Origin: Aphodovivens avicola
GTDB taxonomy: Bacteria; Actinomycetota; Coriobacteriia; Coriobacteriales; Eggerthellaceae
Length of the DNA: 35,590 nt
NCBI GenBank assembly: GCA_018712515.1
Contig: DVGW01000001.1
Coordinates: 1-35,590, forward strand
Reading direction: 5' to 3'
The notes under the pieces: generated by a model
The model's input: the letters and a program-made list of their open reading frames with translations, nothing else
Told to the model about the DNA's origin: nothing
Databases searched by the model: none
Made by a program: the position numbers and the translations under genes
Shown here: in pieces, positions 1 through 9,210 of the stretch
How the letters are laid out: each line of letters starts with the position of its first letter
Numbering within the stretch: position 1 is the stretch's first letter

Positions 1-890
<890 letters not shown>

Positions 891-926
891 ATAACCTGAT
901 CAGGTAACGCTGAATCGCTCCTAAGG

Positions 927-958
927 CCGGGGGGTTCGCCGAAAGGCGGGCCCCCCGG
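927..958 (+). terminator. Hairpin after tuf, weak terminator
   Basis: A 14-bp stem (927-940 with 945-958, two G-U pairs) is closed by a GAAA tetraloop. It is very stable but followed by TTGGACG rather than a U tract. It may be a partial terminator or an mRNA 3' stabiliser between tuf and the rpmG operon. Confidence 0.6.
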
Positions 959-1022
959 TTGGACGAATTCATGTGTATGCACCAATCAAGTTGGACTAAG
1001 GTATCGTTTAGAGGGAGTATTC

Positions 1023-1172
1023 ATGCGTACGCTGGTCACCTTGGCGTGCACGGAGTGCAAGCGCCGCAACTACACGACCAAGAAGAACAAGCAGAACAAT
1101 CCTGATCGTATCGAGTTCAAGAAGTACTGCAAGTGGTGTGGCCATCACACCCTGCATCGCGAGACTCGCTAA
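1023..1172 (+). CDS. rpmG: 50S ribosomal protein L33
   Basis: This 49-residue L33 belongs to the large ribosomal subunit. It is the zinc-binding (C+) form, with Cys9-x2-Cys12 and Cys36-x2-Cys39 (YCKWC) and the family N-terminus MRTLVTLACTECKRRNY. The start is ATG at 1023, preceded by GAGGGAG at about 1011-1017. It lies 24 bp upstream of tRNA-Trp, in the usual rpmG-trnW-secE-nusG order. Its length is normal for bacterial L33. Confidence 0.96.
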   Translation: MRTLVTLACTECKRRNYTTKKNKQNNPDRIEFKKYCKWCGHHTLHRETR

Positions 1173-1196
1173 GCGATCAAGGGAGGCACAAGCAAT

Positions 1197-1273
1197 AGGC
1201 CAGTAGCTCCAATTGGTAGAGCGGCGGTCTCCAAAACCGCATGTTGGGGGTTCGAGTCCCTCCTGGCCTGCCA
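1197..1273 (+). tRNA. tRNA-Trp (anticodon CCA), CCA end encoded
   Basis: A complete cloverleaf can be folded. The acceptor stem is AGGCCAG (1197-1203) with CTGGCCT (1263-1269). The anticodon stem 1224-1228/1236-1240 holds loop CTCCAAA, giving anticodon CCA at 1231-1233. The T stem 1246-1250/1258-1262 has loop TTCGAGT. The discriminator is G1270 and the terminal CCA is encoded at 1271-1273. It decodes UGG. Its place between rpmG and secE is the common bacterial arrangement. Confidence 0.97.
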
Positions 1274-1340
1274 GCTTGCTTTTTTGATGAGCAGCTTGGG
1301 TTCAGGTTGCTTTTTGAGCAGCTTGAAGTCAAGCTGCTTG
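1272..1340 (+). promoter_or_regulatory. Repeat-based alternative hairpins between tRNA-Trp and secE
   Basis: The 9-mer AGCAGCTTG occurs twice in direct orientation, at 1290-1298 and 1317-1325. Its exact complement CAAGCTGCT lies at 1330-1338. Two mutually exclusive hairpins are therefore possible, the shorter with a 4-nt loop and followed by TGTTTGACGTTT. A third CAGCTTG (1272-1278) overlaps the tRNA CCA end. Each direct copy is preceded by a run of five or six T. The arrangement could process the tRNA, attenuate secE, or simply be repeat debris; the role is inferred. Confidence 0.45.
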
Positions 1341-1389
1341 TTTGACGTTTGGACAATGGCGAAAAACCCGTTTGGGTGAAGGAAACCAC

Positions 1390-1806
1390 ATGGCTCACAA
1401 ATCGAAAACCCAGCGCGCGAAGGCGTCTGCCGCCCGCGCGGCACGCAAGGAGGCTCGCGAGGCCGAGGAGCTCGCACGCGAGTCGAAGCCTGAGGTGGAG
1501 GCTGCTGTCGAGACGCCGAAGAAGCGCTTTTTCGGTCGCAAGAAGGAGGAGGCCGACAACAAGGCCGCCGCTACCGCGACCAAGTCCGAGAAGAAGGATG
1601 CGGCTCCTGCCAAGAAAAAGAAGAAGGGCTTCCTCTCCAACGTCCGTTCGGAGATGAAGCGCGTGACGTGGCCCACCAAGCAAGACGTGCTCCGTTGGAG
1701 CGTCGTCGTGGTGTGCGCGCTGCTGTTCTTCGGCATCACGGTCGCCGTCCTGGACAATCTGATCATCACGCCCGTGCTCGTGGGCATCTCCGGATTGGGG
1801 GCGTAA
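1390..1806 (+). CDS. secE: Preprotein translocase subunit SecE
   Basis: SecE is the small membrane subunit that clamps the SecY channel. The protein has 138 residues, longer than the roughly 60-65 residues common in Gram-positives, because of a basic Lys/Ala/Arg-rich N-terminal extension of about 75 residues. The conserved core is GFLSNVRSEMKRVTWPTKQD followed by one membrane helix (WSVVVVCALLFFGITVAVLD). The start is ATG at 1390 (MAHKSKTQ), preceded by GAAGGAAA. An upstream in-frame TTG at 1342 lacks a ribosome site. The stop is 3 bp before nusG, so the two genes are co-transcribed. Confidence 0.93.
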   Translation: MAHKSKTQRAKASAARAARKEAREAEELARESKPEVEAAVETPKKRFFGRKKEEADNKAAATATKSEKKDAAPAKKKKKGFLSNVRSEMKRVTWPTKQDVLRWSVVVVCALLFFGITVAVLDNLIITPVLVGISGLGA

Positions 1807-1809
1807 CCG

Positions 1810-2340
1810 ATGTCCAAGAAATGGTACGTGCTCCATACCTACTCCGGGTATGAGAACAAGGTGAAGACCGCGCTCGAGTCCCGCATCGAGACGATGGGCC
1901 TTGAGAACAACGTCTTCGCCATCGAGATCCCCACCGAGGTCGTTGCCGAGATCAAGGAGGGCGGCCGCCGCGTGGAGAGCGAGAAGAAGGTGTTCCCCGG
2001 CTACGTGCTGGTCCGCATGGATCTGGACGACCGCAGCTGGGCCGCCGTGCGCAACACGCCCGGCGTCACCGGCTTCGTGGGCAGCGATGGCAAGCCCGCT
2101 CCGCTCACCCGCGAGGAGTACAACAAGATCATGAAGCGCACGAGCCGCGAGGCTCCGCGCAAGACCTCTTCGAGCCTCGAGGTCGGGCAGTCCGTCAAGG
2201 TCGTGTCCGGCGTGTTCGTCGACTTCGAGGGTGTCGTGGCCGAGGTGTCGCCGGAATCCGGCAAGGTCAAGGTCATGGTGTCCATCTTCGGACGCGAGAC
2301 CCCGGTTGAGCTCACGTTCAACGAGGTCGCGAAGATTTAA
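1810..2340 (+). CDS. nusG: Transcription termination/antitermination factor NusG
   Basis: NusG binds RNA polymerase and couples it to Rho or the ribosome. The 176-residue protein has the NGN domain (KKWYVLHTYSGYENKVK at the N-terminus, then FPGYVLVRMDLDDRSW) over about residues 1-115. A KOW domain follows (GQSVKVVSGVFVDFEGVVAE to the end). Length and domain order are standard. ATG at 1810 follows the secE stop by 3 bp. rplK begins 107 bp downstream. Confidence 0.97.
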   Translation: MSKKWYVLHTYSGYENKVKTALESRIETMGLENNVFAIEIPTEVVAEIKEGGRRVESEKKVFPGYVLVRMDLDDRSWAAVRNTPGVTGFVGSDGKPAPLTREEYNKIMKRTSREAPRKTSSSLEVGQSVKVVSGVFVDFEGVVAEVSPESGKVKVMVSIFGRETPVELTFNEVAKI

Positions 2341-2447
2341 CGTGGTGACTACGGCAAACGGCGTGCCCGACGTGGACCGGGGCTTCTCGCGCCGCTGTCG
2401 TGTCGATAGTAGGATGTACGTTGCTTATCAGCTGAAAGGAAAGTTTA

Positions 2448-2936
2448 ATGGCTGAAAAGAAAGTCAGCGGTTTCGTAAAACTGCAGATTCCGGCTGGCGC
2501 TGCGAACCCGGCCCCTCCGGTCGGTCCTGCGCTGGGCGCCCAGGGTGTCAACATCATGCAGTTCTGCCAGGCGTTCAACGCCCAGACGGCAGACCAGTCC
2601 GGCACCATCATCCCCGTCGAGATCACTGTCTACGAGGACAAGACCTTCTCCTTCGTGTGCAAGACCCCTCCGGCGGCGTTCCTGATCAAGGAGAAGCTCG
2701 GCATCAAGAGCGGCTCCGGCATCCCGCAGCTCAAGGCTGTCGGCACGCTCACCGAGGATCAGCTCCGCGAGATCGCCGAGGTGAAGATGCCCGACCTGAA
2801 CGCGAACACCATCGAGGCGGCCATGGAGATCATCGCCGGCACCGCCCGCAGCATGGGCGTGCGCATCGAGGGTCGCGAGATGAAGAAGAAGTACGTGGCG
2901 TCCAAGAAGGTCGCCGCGATGCTGGCTGGCAACTAG
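2448..2936 (+). CDS. rplK: 50S ribosomal protein L11, with C-terminal extension
   Basis: L11 forms the GTPase-associated centre with 23S rRNA. The N-terminal domain (VKLQIPAGAANPAPPVGPAL) and the C-terminal RNA-binding domain (MPDLNANTIEAAMEIIAGTA) are canonical. The protein has 162 residues, about 20 more than the usual 141-143. After the normal end near MGVRIEG it continues with a basic tail REMKKKYVASKKVAAMLAGN. The start is ATG at 2448, preceded by GAAAGGAAAG. A long hairpin separates it from rplA, which normally follows within a few bases. Confidence 0.96.
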   Translation: MAEKKVSGFVKLQIPAGAANPAPPVGPALGAQGVNIMQFCQAFNAQTADQSGTIIPVEITVYEDKTFSFVCKTPPAAFLIKEKLGIKSGSGIPQLKAVGTLTEDQLREIAEVKMPDLNANTIEAAMEIIAGTARSMGVRIEGREMKKKYVASKKVAAMLAGN

Positions 2937-2981
2937 CGTTCCGCCGTTCTGCCGAACCGCGGAACCAGCCGACTCTGCGGC

Positions 2982-3076
2982 TTCCTGCAGCACCTGGCCT
3001 TCGCACGATCCCAAGGACTCGCGTACCGAAGTACGCATCGCCCTTGCGATCCCGCGAATTCCAGGCACTGCAGAAA
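2982..3076 (+). repeat. Long imperfect hairpin in the rplK-rplA spacer
   Basis: Arms 2982-3026 and 3031-3076 pair almost throughout around a CGAA tetraloop (3027-3030). The six apical pairs are 3021-3026/3031-3036. Further stems are 3012-3016/3042-3046, 3007-3010/3048-3051, 3000-3004/3054-3058, 2993-2997/3061-3065 and 2985-2990/3068-3073. They are separated by an internal loop of 4 versus 5 nt, a 1x1 mismatch and three 2x2 loops, for about 33 pairs in all. It fills most of a 254-bp gap in what is normally a tight operon. There is no terminal T run. It may be an L1 autoregulatory site, an RNase processing site, or a palindromic repeat insertion. Confidence 0.7.
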
Positions 3077-3190
3077 CCCTCGCTGACGTTACGAACGACA
3101 TGCGAGGTGATGATATAAGCATGCCGGTTGAATGACCGGCAGTGGAAGAGCGAAGAAGCGCTCGTTAATCACCACGAAAGGAATTGGGAA

Positions 3191-3898
<708 letters not shown>

Positions 3899-3921
3899 CG
3901 CATCGTATATCCGCTATCGCG

Positions 3922-3949
3922 AAAAGGGACCCTCCGGGGTCCCTTTTTT
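3922..3949 (+). terminator. Intrinsic terminator after rplA
   Basis: A perfect 7-bp stem GGGACCC (3926-3932) / GGGTCCC (3937-3943) with loop TCCG is flanked by AAAA and a six-T tail at 3944-3949. It ends the rplK-rplA transcript. Confidence 0.95.
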
Positions 3950-3990
3950 CATGCGCGCTTAAGGCGGGTTCATCCCGCATCGAGGGCTCT

Positions 3991-4020
3991 CTTGTGGGTG
4001 GTAACGATCTTTACCACAAG
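3991..4020. promoter_or_regulatory. Inverted repeat upstream of the NlpC/P60 gene
   Basis: CTTGTGG (3991-3997) is complementary to CCACAAG (4014-4020). A nested pairing GTGGTAA/TTACCAC uses part of the same arms. This could be a regulator site for the secreted hydrolase 160 bp downstream. The rest of the 3950-4183 spacer is AT-richer than its surroundings. It contains a possible -10 (TATCCT, 4111-4116) but no recognisable gene. Confidence 0.35.
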
Positions 4021-4183
4021 TTGTAGTGGTTGGGTGCGATTTCGATGCCTCGAATATGTCAGCCTTGTGGGTATTGGAAGAAAAATGCTGCTCGGAAGCG
4101 GGGTGGTTGGTATCCTATAAAACGGCTTTCCTCGAAACGGGGGCACTTGTTCGGGGAAAGGCAGACAACGAGGAGGCTATTAC

Positions 4184-5302
4184 ATGGTTTATACGAAGCG
4201 AAATCCCCTCCGCGTCGCGGGATCGGCGGCCCTTTCCGCCGTGCTCGCCGTGGGCATCATGATGCCGGTCGCCATGCCGACCGAGGCTTACGCGGATCCG
4301 ACGTCCGCCGAGAAGCAGGCGGAGGCCCAGTCGGTTCTCGCATCCCTCAACGCCATGCAGGCTGAGCTGGATCAGGCTTCCAACAATTACTACACCGCGC
4401 TTGACGAGCAGGAGCAGGCGCAGCAGAAGATGGACGAGGCGCAGCAGCGCATCGACGAGGCGAACGAGCAGATCGCCGGCCTTCAGGAGCGTCTGGGCGA
4501 TCGTGCCAAGTCGATGTACCGCAACGGCAGCGCTTCGATCATCGACGTGCTGCTCGGTTCCTCGACGTTCACCGAGTTCGTGAACAACTGGGATCTGCTC
4601 GACAAGATGAACCAGAGCGATTCCGAGCTCGTCAACCAGACCAAGGACCTGCGTCAGCAGATCGAGGACGAGAAGGCCGAGTACGCCGCCCAGGAGCAGG
4701 TTGCTGCTGAGAAGGCCGCCGAGGCCAAGAAGATCCAGGACGAGGCCCAGGCCACCGTCAGCGAGATGCAGGCGACCTATGACAGCCTGTCCGCCGAGGC
4801 CGCCGAGCTCCTCGAGCAGGAGCGCGCCGCCCAGGCTGCCGCCGAGGCCGCTGCGGCCGAGCAGGTCATGCAGGAGGCGCAGCAGTCCGCCATCGAGCAC
4901 CAGCAGGGTGGCGGCGGAAACACCGGCGGCGGCACGAGCACCCCGTCCACGCCGTCCTACTCCGAGCCCGCTTACAACCCCGTGACCGGCAACGCGATCG
5001 TCGACCGCGCGTACAGCTACATCGGCAACGCCGAGTACGTCTGGGGCGCGTGCTCCCCGGGCGCGTTCGACTGCTCCGGCTTCGTGTCCTACTGCCTGAC
5101 CGGCGCGTACAGCCGTCTGGGCACCACTTACACGTTCCTGGGCTGGCAGCACGTCAGCAACCCGCAGCCGGGCGACGTTGCCGTCAACGCGGATCACTGC
5201 GGCATCTACATCGGCGGCGGCCAGATGATCCACTGCGCCACCTACGGCGTGGGCGTCATTATCGGCCCGGTCCAGAGCGGCATGGTCTTCGTCCGCTACT
5301 AG
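4184..5302 (+). CDS. Secreted NlpC/P60 peptidoglycan hydrolase with coiled-coil region
   Basis: Probable secreted cell-wall endopeptidase that cleaves peptide stems of peptidoglycan. The 372 residues comprise an N-terminal signal peptide (predicted cleavage after AYA37), then a long Glu/Gln/Ala-rich coiled coil (about 40-245). A Gly/Ser/Thr/Pro linker (about 246-268) leads to a C-terminal NlpC/P60 domain with catalytic Cys297 (FDCSGFVSY) and His338 (NADHCGIYIGGG). This is the domain order of RipA/PcsB-like hydrolases, whose coiled coil often controls activity through an FtsEX-type partner; no partner gene is adjacent. Translation starts at ATG 4184 behind AGGAGG. Two terminators follow the gene. 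Confidence 0.92.
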   Translation: MVYTKRNPLRVAGSAALSAVLAVGIMMPVAMPTEAYADPTSAEKQAEAQSVLASLNAMQAELDQASNNYYTALDEQEQAQQKMDEAQQRIDEANEQIAGLQERLGDRAKSMYRNGSASIIDVLLGSSTFTEFVNNWDLLDKMNQSDSELVNQTKDLRQQIEDEKAEYAAQEQVAAEKAAEAKKIQDEAQATVSEMQATYDSLSAEAAELLEQERAAQAAAEAAAAEQVMQEAQQSAIEHQQGGGGNTGGGTSTPSTPSYSEPAYNPVTGNAIVDRAYSYIGNAEYVWGACSPGAFDCSGFVSYCLTGAYSRLGTTYTFLGWQHVSNPQPGDVAVNADHCGIYIGGGQMIHCATYGVGVIIGPVQSGMVFVRY

Positions 5303-5325
5303 GCGCCGAAACATACACGCGATCG

Positions 5326-5352
5326 AAACCCCGCCGATCCCGGCGGGGTTTT
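5326..5352 (+). terminator. Intrinsic terminator after the NlpC/P60 gene
   Basis: An 11-bp stem (5326-5336 with 5341-5351, ATCC loop) is rich in GC at the core, with AAA/TTT at the base. It is followed by TCGTTT. Confidence 0.9.
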
Positions 5353-5370
5353 CGTTTGAGGCGAGAGAGG

Positions 5371-5397
5371 CGGCGCCCGATCGCGCGGCGCCGTTTT
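5371..5397 (+). terminator. Second, tandem terminator-like hairpin before map
   Basis: CGGCGCC (5371-5377) pairs with GGCGCCG (5387-5393) over a 9-nt loop and is followed by TTTT (5394-5397). It probably backs up the preceding terminator. The purine/pyrimidine-biased stretch 5398-5485 downstream can also fold and would lie in the map leader. Confidence 0.6.
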
Positions 5398-5500
5398 CGA
5401 AAGGGGAAGAGGGGACGGGCGCCTTCCTCCCCCTTCATCTCGATCGAGGGAAACCGCCCGCTCCCTTTTCCCGTTCCCCGCGAAGGAAGGTTGAAACGAT

Positions 5501-6274
5501 ATGGCGATCATCTTGAAGAGCCCCGGCGAGATCGAGGCGATGAAGGCGGCAAGCGTGCTTTCCGCGCAGGTCCTGCGCGAGGTGGGCGCGCACTGCAAGC
5601 CGGGCGTCACGACGCTTGAGCTCGACGAGATCGCCGAGACGTTCATCCGCGAGCATGGCGGCGTGCCGGCGTTCAAGGGATACGGCGGGTTCCCCTGCAG
5701 CATCTGCGCCTCCATCAACGACCAGATCGTGCACGGCATCCCCTCCAAGAAGGCCGTCCTGAAAGACGGCGACATCATCTCGATCGACACCGGCGCGATC
5801 GTCGACGGATGGGTGGGGGACAACGCCTGGACCTATGCGGTGGGCTCCGTCTCGCCCGAGAACAAGCGCCTGCTCGAAGTGGGGGAGAAGTGCATGTGGA
5901 CGGGCCTCGCCGCGGCGCGCGCCGGCAACCGCATGGGCGATCTCGGGCATGCGATCCAGGCGGTCGCCGAGGCGGCCGGGTACGGCGTGGTGCGCGAGTA
6001 CGTCGGCCACGGAATCGGGCGCGACATGCACGAGGAACCCAACGTGCCCAACTACGGGCATCGTCATCGCGGCATCAAGCTGGAGGTCGGCATGGTGCTC
6101 GCCGTGGAGCCGATGATCAATGCCGGAACCCATCGCGTGAGGCCGATGTCGGACGGGTGGCTCGTGTGCACGCGCGACGGCAAGCCGTCGGTGCATTTCG
6201 AGAAGACGGTCGCCATCACCGAGGAGGGCCCCCTCATCCTGACGACGGAACCGGATCACGAACGTCCGCTGTAG
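5501..6274 (+). CDS. map: Type I methionine aminopeptidase
   Basis: This enzyme removes the initiator methionine from nascent proteins. The 257-residue protein has all five metal ligands of the pita-bread fold: Asp96 (SIDTGAI), Asp107 (VGDNAWT), His170 (YVGHGIGRDMHEEP), Glu203 (AVEPMI) and Glu234 (HFEKTVAI). This is exactly one residue off E. coli MetAP numbering. The start is ATG 5501 behind GAAGGAAGG. In many actinobacteria map follows secY-adk; here it stands alone behind two terminators and converges on murJ. Confidence 0.97.
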   Translation: MAIILKSPGEIEAMKAASVLSAQVLREVGAHCKPGVTTLELDEIAETFIREHGGVPAFKGYGGFPCSICASINDQIVHGIPSKKAVLKDGDIISIDTGAIVDGWVGDNAWTYAVGSVSPENKRLLEVGEKCMWTGLAAARAGNRMGDLGHAIQAVAEAAGYGVVREYVGHGIGRDMHEEPNVPNYGHRHRGIKLEVGMVLAVEPMINAGTHRVRPMSDGWLVCTRDGKPSVHFEKTVAITEEGPLILTTEPDHERPL

Positions 6275-6324
6275 CGGGTCCGCTCGCCCCGGCCGCCTCC
6301 TGCGGATGGCCAGGCCCCTGCCGC

Positions 6325-8220
6325 TTAGCGCTTGAGCTTGCCGGCGACCTTTCCGATGATGCCGGAGAGCATGGCGGATTCGGGCACGCGCAGCTTGAGC
6401 GCCAGCCCGTACGTCACGAGAAGGCTCACGACGCCGCCTGCGACGATGTAGGCGAACGATTGAATAAGCGAGCCGGACAGCGGGGAGACGAAGCTCTCAA
6501 GCGCCCACAGGACGCCGTAGCCCGCCGCCGCCCCCAAAACGCCCAGCACCAGCGCCGCCGCGAACGCCCGCGCGGTCGATCCCAGTCCGAACGATCCCAG
6601 ATGGCGTCGCAGATAGACGAACAGACAGACGTCGGCGAACGCGTTGAACGCCACCTCGCCGGCGGCGATGGAGCCGATGGGCACGCCCTGGTCCGCAAGC
6701 GCGGCGCCGCCCACGGTGATGGCGACCTGCACGATCATCGCGATGAGGTTCACGAGCGCGAATGCGCCCATCTTGCGCAGGCTCGAGAACGTCTTCTGCA
6801 GATAGGTGTTGACGCCGTAGAACGGCAACGCGAACGCGAGCACGCCCAGATACCCCGCGATGAGCGCCACGCTGTCCATCGTGAACGCGCCCACATGCAG
6901 AAGGCTCACCAGCGGATAGGCGAACACGATGAGGTACAGGGCGAAGGGCACCGTGAAGAACAGGATCTGGTTGGTGCCCGACACGATCCCCCGCTTGACG
7001 CCCTCGACGTCGCCCTCGGCGCGCATCTCGGAGAGCTCGGTGAACATCGTCGTGGTGATGGGCACGACGAGGAACGAGTAGGGCAGCGTGAACCACAGGC
7101 GCGCGTACAGCAGCACCGAGGGGCCGGCGTCGGTGAACACGAGCGACGCGGCGTTTTGGACCGAGACGGCGATGCAGGACGTGACCATCACGCCCACGGC
7201 GGGAAGGCCGATCCCGATGGTCTCGCGCAGCGCGGGGTCGTGCAGGTTGATGCGCGGGCGCAGGCGGATGCCGTTGCGCGCGAGCGCCGGGATCTGGATC
7301 GCCATCTGCACGAACACGCCGAGCGGGTTGCCGATGGCGATGATGTAGAGCGCGAGTTCGGGCTGGTCGGGCGCGACGATGGCGTAGGCGATGAACGTCG
7401 CGATGACGATGAGGTTGTTGGCGACCGGCGCGATCGACGACCACAGGTAGTCGTGGTTGGCGTTGAGCAGGCCCGACACCACCGCCGATGCGCCGTAGAA
7501 GACGATCTGGATCGCGAAGAACTGGAAGAAGAACGTCGCTTGGCCCATGTCTCCCTGGTCGGAGAAGAAGCTTTGCGTGTAGATCGCCACGCCTGGGAAC
7601 ACCATGCACAGAAGCGACAGCACGCCGAGGAAGATCACGACGATGGTGAGCAGGTTGGAGGCGTACTCGTTTCCGCCGTCGCGGCCGAGCCTTTTTTTCA
7701 CCGACACGTAGACCGGCAGGAACGCCGTGACGAGCATGCCGCCCACGACCAGCTCGTAGAGCATGTTGGGGAGGTTGTTGGCGACCTGGTAGGAGCTCGA
7801 CAGGAGCGAGGCGCCGAGCGCGAACGCCATCGCCCACGTGCGGATGAAGCCCGTGATGCGCGAGACGATGGTGCAGACGCTGATGAGCGCGGCGGACGAG
7901 CCGATGTCGGAGCCCCGTTCGGGCTCGGGAGCGTCGCCATCGGTCTGCAAGGCGATGGAGGCGGGCTCGGGCTCGGGGGCGTCTTGGAAGCGGGGAGCCT
8001 CCTCGCGTGTGCGGTCCTCCCCGGCATGGCGTGCCCGTTTCGCGGCGGGTTGAGCCGCGCGCGTGCGGTCCACGCCGCCGTGCCGTCCCACGACGGGGAT
8101 CGCGGCGGTGGAGCCGGGATCCCAGGCTCCGTCCCCCTCTTCGGAGCGTGCGGTCCGCGGGGTGTCTTCGACGGGCTCAGGCTTGCGGGTATGTCGTGCT
8201 CGGCTGAGCTTGTCAGGCAT
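6325..8220 (-). CDS. murJ: Lipid II flippase MurJ (MviN family)
   Basis: MurJ moves lipid II across the cytoplasmic membrane for peptidoglycan synthesis. The 631-residue protein has a charged, disordered cytoplasmic N-terminal extension of about 100 residues (Arg/Glu/Pro rich). About 14 hydrophobic helices follow, starting at SSAALISVCTIVSRITGFIR, the characteristic MurJ TM1 sequence. The motif NNLPNMLYELVVGGMLVTAF is also typical. The N-terminal extension resembles those of other actinobacterial MurJ proteins, although no C-terminal pseudokinase is present. The predicted start at 8220 lies behind GAGGAAAG. It is divergent from nadK and convergent with map. Confidence 0.94.
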   Translation of the reverse strand: MPDKLSRARHTRKPEPVEDTPRTARSEEGDGAWDPGSTAAIPVVGRHGGVDRTRAAQPAAKRARHAGEDRTREEAPRFQDAPEPEPASIALQTDGDAPEPERGSDIGSSAALISVCTIVSRITGFIRTWAMAFALGASLLSSSYQVANNLPNMLYELVVGGMLVTAFLPVYVSVKKRLGRDGGNEYASNLLTIVVIFLGVLSLLCMVFPGVAIYTQSFFSDQGDMGQATFFFQFFAIQIVFYGASAVVSGLLNANHDYLWSSIAPVANNLIVIATFIAYAIVAPDQPELALYIIAIGNPLGVFVQMAIQIPALARNGIRLRPRINLHDPALRETIGIGLPAVGVMVTSCIAVSVQNAASLVFTDAGPSVLLYARLWFTLPYSFLVVPITTTMFTELSEMRAEGDVEGVKRGIVSGTNQILFFTVPFALYLIVFAYPLVSLLHVGAFTMDSVALIAGYLGVLAFALPFYGVNTYLQKTFSSLRKMGAFALVNLIAMIVQVAITVGGAALADQGVPIGSIAAGEVAFNAFADVCLFVYLRRHLGSFGLGSTARAFAAALVLGVLGAAAGYGVLWALESFVSPLSGSLIQSFAYIVAGGVVSLLVTYGLALKLRVPESAMLSGIIGKVAGKLKR

Positions 8221-8229
8221 GGCGGACGC

Positions 8230-8270
8230 TTTCCTCGATCGGGGGTTTCGCTATAATCTTCATCATATCA
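8230..8270. promoter_or_regulatory. Overlapping opposed promoters for murJ and nadK
   Basis: A perfect -10 TATAAT lies on the plus strand at 8252-8257 for nadK. An extended -10 TGATATGAT lies on the minus strand at 8270-8262 for murJ. The two hexamers are only 4 bp apart, so polymerase could not occupy both at once. No good -35 consensus was seen for either. Confidence 0.5.
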
Positions 8271-8290
8271 AAGGGCGAAAGAGGGTCCGC

Positions 8291-9187
8291 ATGCACGTGC
8301 TCGTCATACGCAATAACTCCAATCCGCAGGCCACGGAGGCGTCGCTTCTGCTCGGCGCCTATCTGGGCATGCAGGGTATCGAAAGCTCGCTGGTGGATTC
8401 CCGCGACCTGGTGGGGCCGGCCGAGATCGGCGAGGTGCGCCGACTTGTGGAGGGCGGCATCGACCTGGCGGTCGTGCTGGGCGGCGACGGGACGATCCTG
8501 CGCACGGCGCGTCAGATCGGCACGGCGGGCGTTCCGATCCTGGGGATCAACTTCGGCCGGCTGGGCTTTCTGGCGAACGCGAGCGATGACGGCGTGGTCG
8601 CGATCGTCGCCGCGGCGCTCGCCGACGAGTGCGTGCGCGAGAAGCGCGCCAACCTGTGCATCGACGTGGTGTGCGAGGGCGAGCGCGATCCGTGGAGCGA
8701 CGACGCCGACGGGGAGGAGCCCGACGGCCCGCGGACGTTCTTCGCGCTCAACGAGCTTGCGGTGACGCGCGGCGCCAACGGGCGCCTGATCGACTTCACG
8801 CTGGGCGTCTCGGGCGCGCGCGTCGCGGACATGCGCGGCGACGGCGTCGTGGTGGCGACGGCGACGGGCTCCACCGGCTATGCGCTCTCCGCGGGCGGGC
8901 CTTTGGTGTCGCCGGGCTACGACGGGCTCGTCGTGGTGCCGATCGCACCGCACACGCTGCGCTCCCGCTCCATCGTCACGAACGGAAGCGACGTCGTCGA
9001 GGTGTCGCTGCTCTGCCCCTCGGAGGGCTCCTATCCGCGCGAGGCGGCGTTGTTCGTCGACGGCGAGCCGATCGAGTTCCCCGCGCCGGTGCGCCACATC
9101 TACGTCCGCCGCGGCGACGAGCCGACGATCCTCCTGCGCTATCAGCGCGAGGGTTTCTACGAGCACGTTTCCAAGACGTTCTTCTAG
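8291..9187 (+). CDS. nadK: NAD kinase
   Basis: NAD kinase phosphorylates NAD to NADP. The 298-residue protein carries the diagnostic GGDGT (residues 64-68, Asp66 essential), followed by ILGINFGRLGFLA, NELAVTRG, ATATGSTGYALSAGGPLV and the C-terminal PIAPHTLRSRS. An acidic insertion (CEGERDPWSDDADGEE region) precedes the NE motif. ATG 8291 (MHVLVIRNNSN) fits the family start; the frame is open upstream to 8063 only because it lies opposite murJ. A GAAAGAGGG ribosome site precedes the start. In other actinobacteria nadK is followed by recN; here a repeat-rich gap follows. Confidence 0.96.
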   Translation: MHVLVIRNNSNPQATEASLLLGAYLGMQGIESSLVDSRDLVGPAEIGEVRRLVEGGIDLAVVLGGDGTILRTARQIGTAGVPILGINFGRLGFLANASDDGVVAIVAAALADECVREKRANLCIDVVCEGERDPWSDDADGEEPDGPRTFFALNELAVTRGANGRLIDFTLGVSGARVADMRGDGVVVATATGSTGYALSAGGPLVSPGYDGLVVVPIAPHTLRSRSIVTNGSDVVEVSLLCPSEGSYPREAALFVDGEPIEFPAPVRHIYVRRGDEPTILLRYQREGFYEHVSKTFF

Positions 9188-9210
9188 CGCGCGTCCGGAC
9201 AGGATCGCTT

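Noticed and set aside
959..1022. Promoter for rpmG
   Set aside because: TTGGAC occurs twice (959-964 and 991-996) but neither has a -10 at proper spacing, so I do not call one.
5398..5485. Riboswitch in the map leader
   Set aside because: Purine-rich and pyrimidine-rich blocks can pair partly, but no known aptamer motif was seen.
5809..8256. 815-codon plus-strand frame over map and murJ
   Set aside because: Composition is Arg/His/Glu-rich noise opposite murJ; no family motif and no start with ribosome site.
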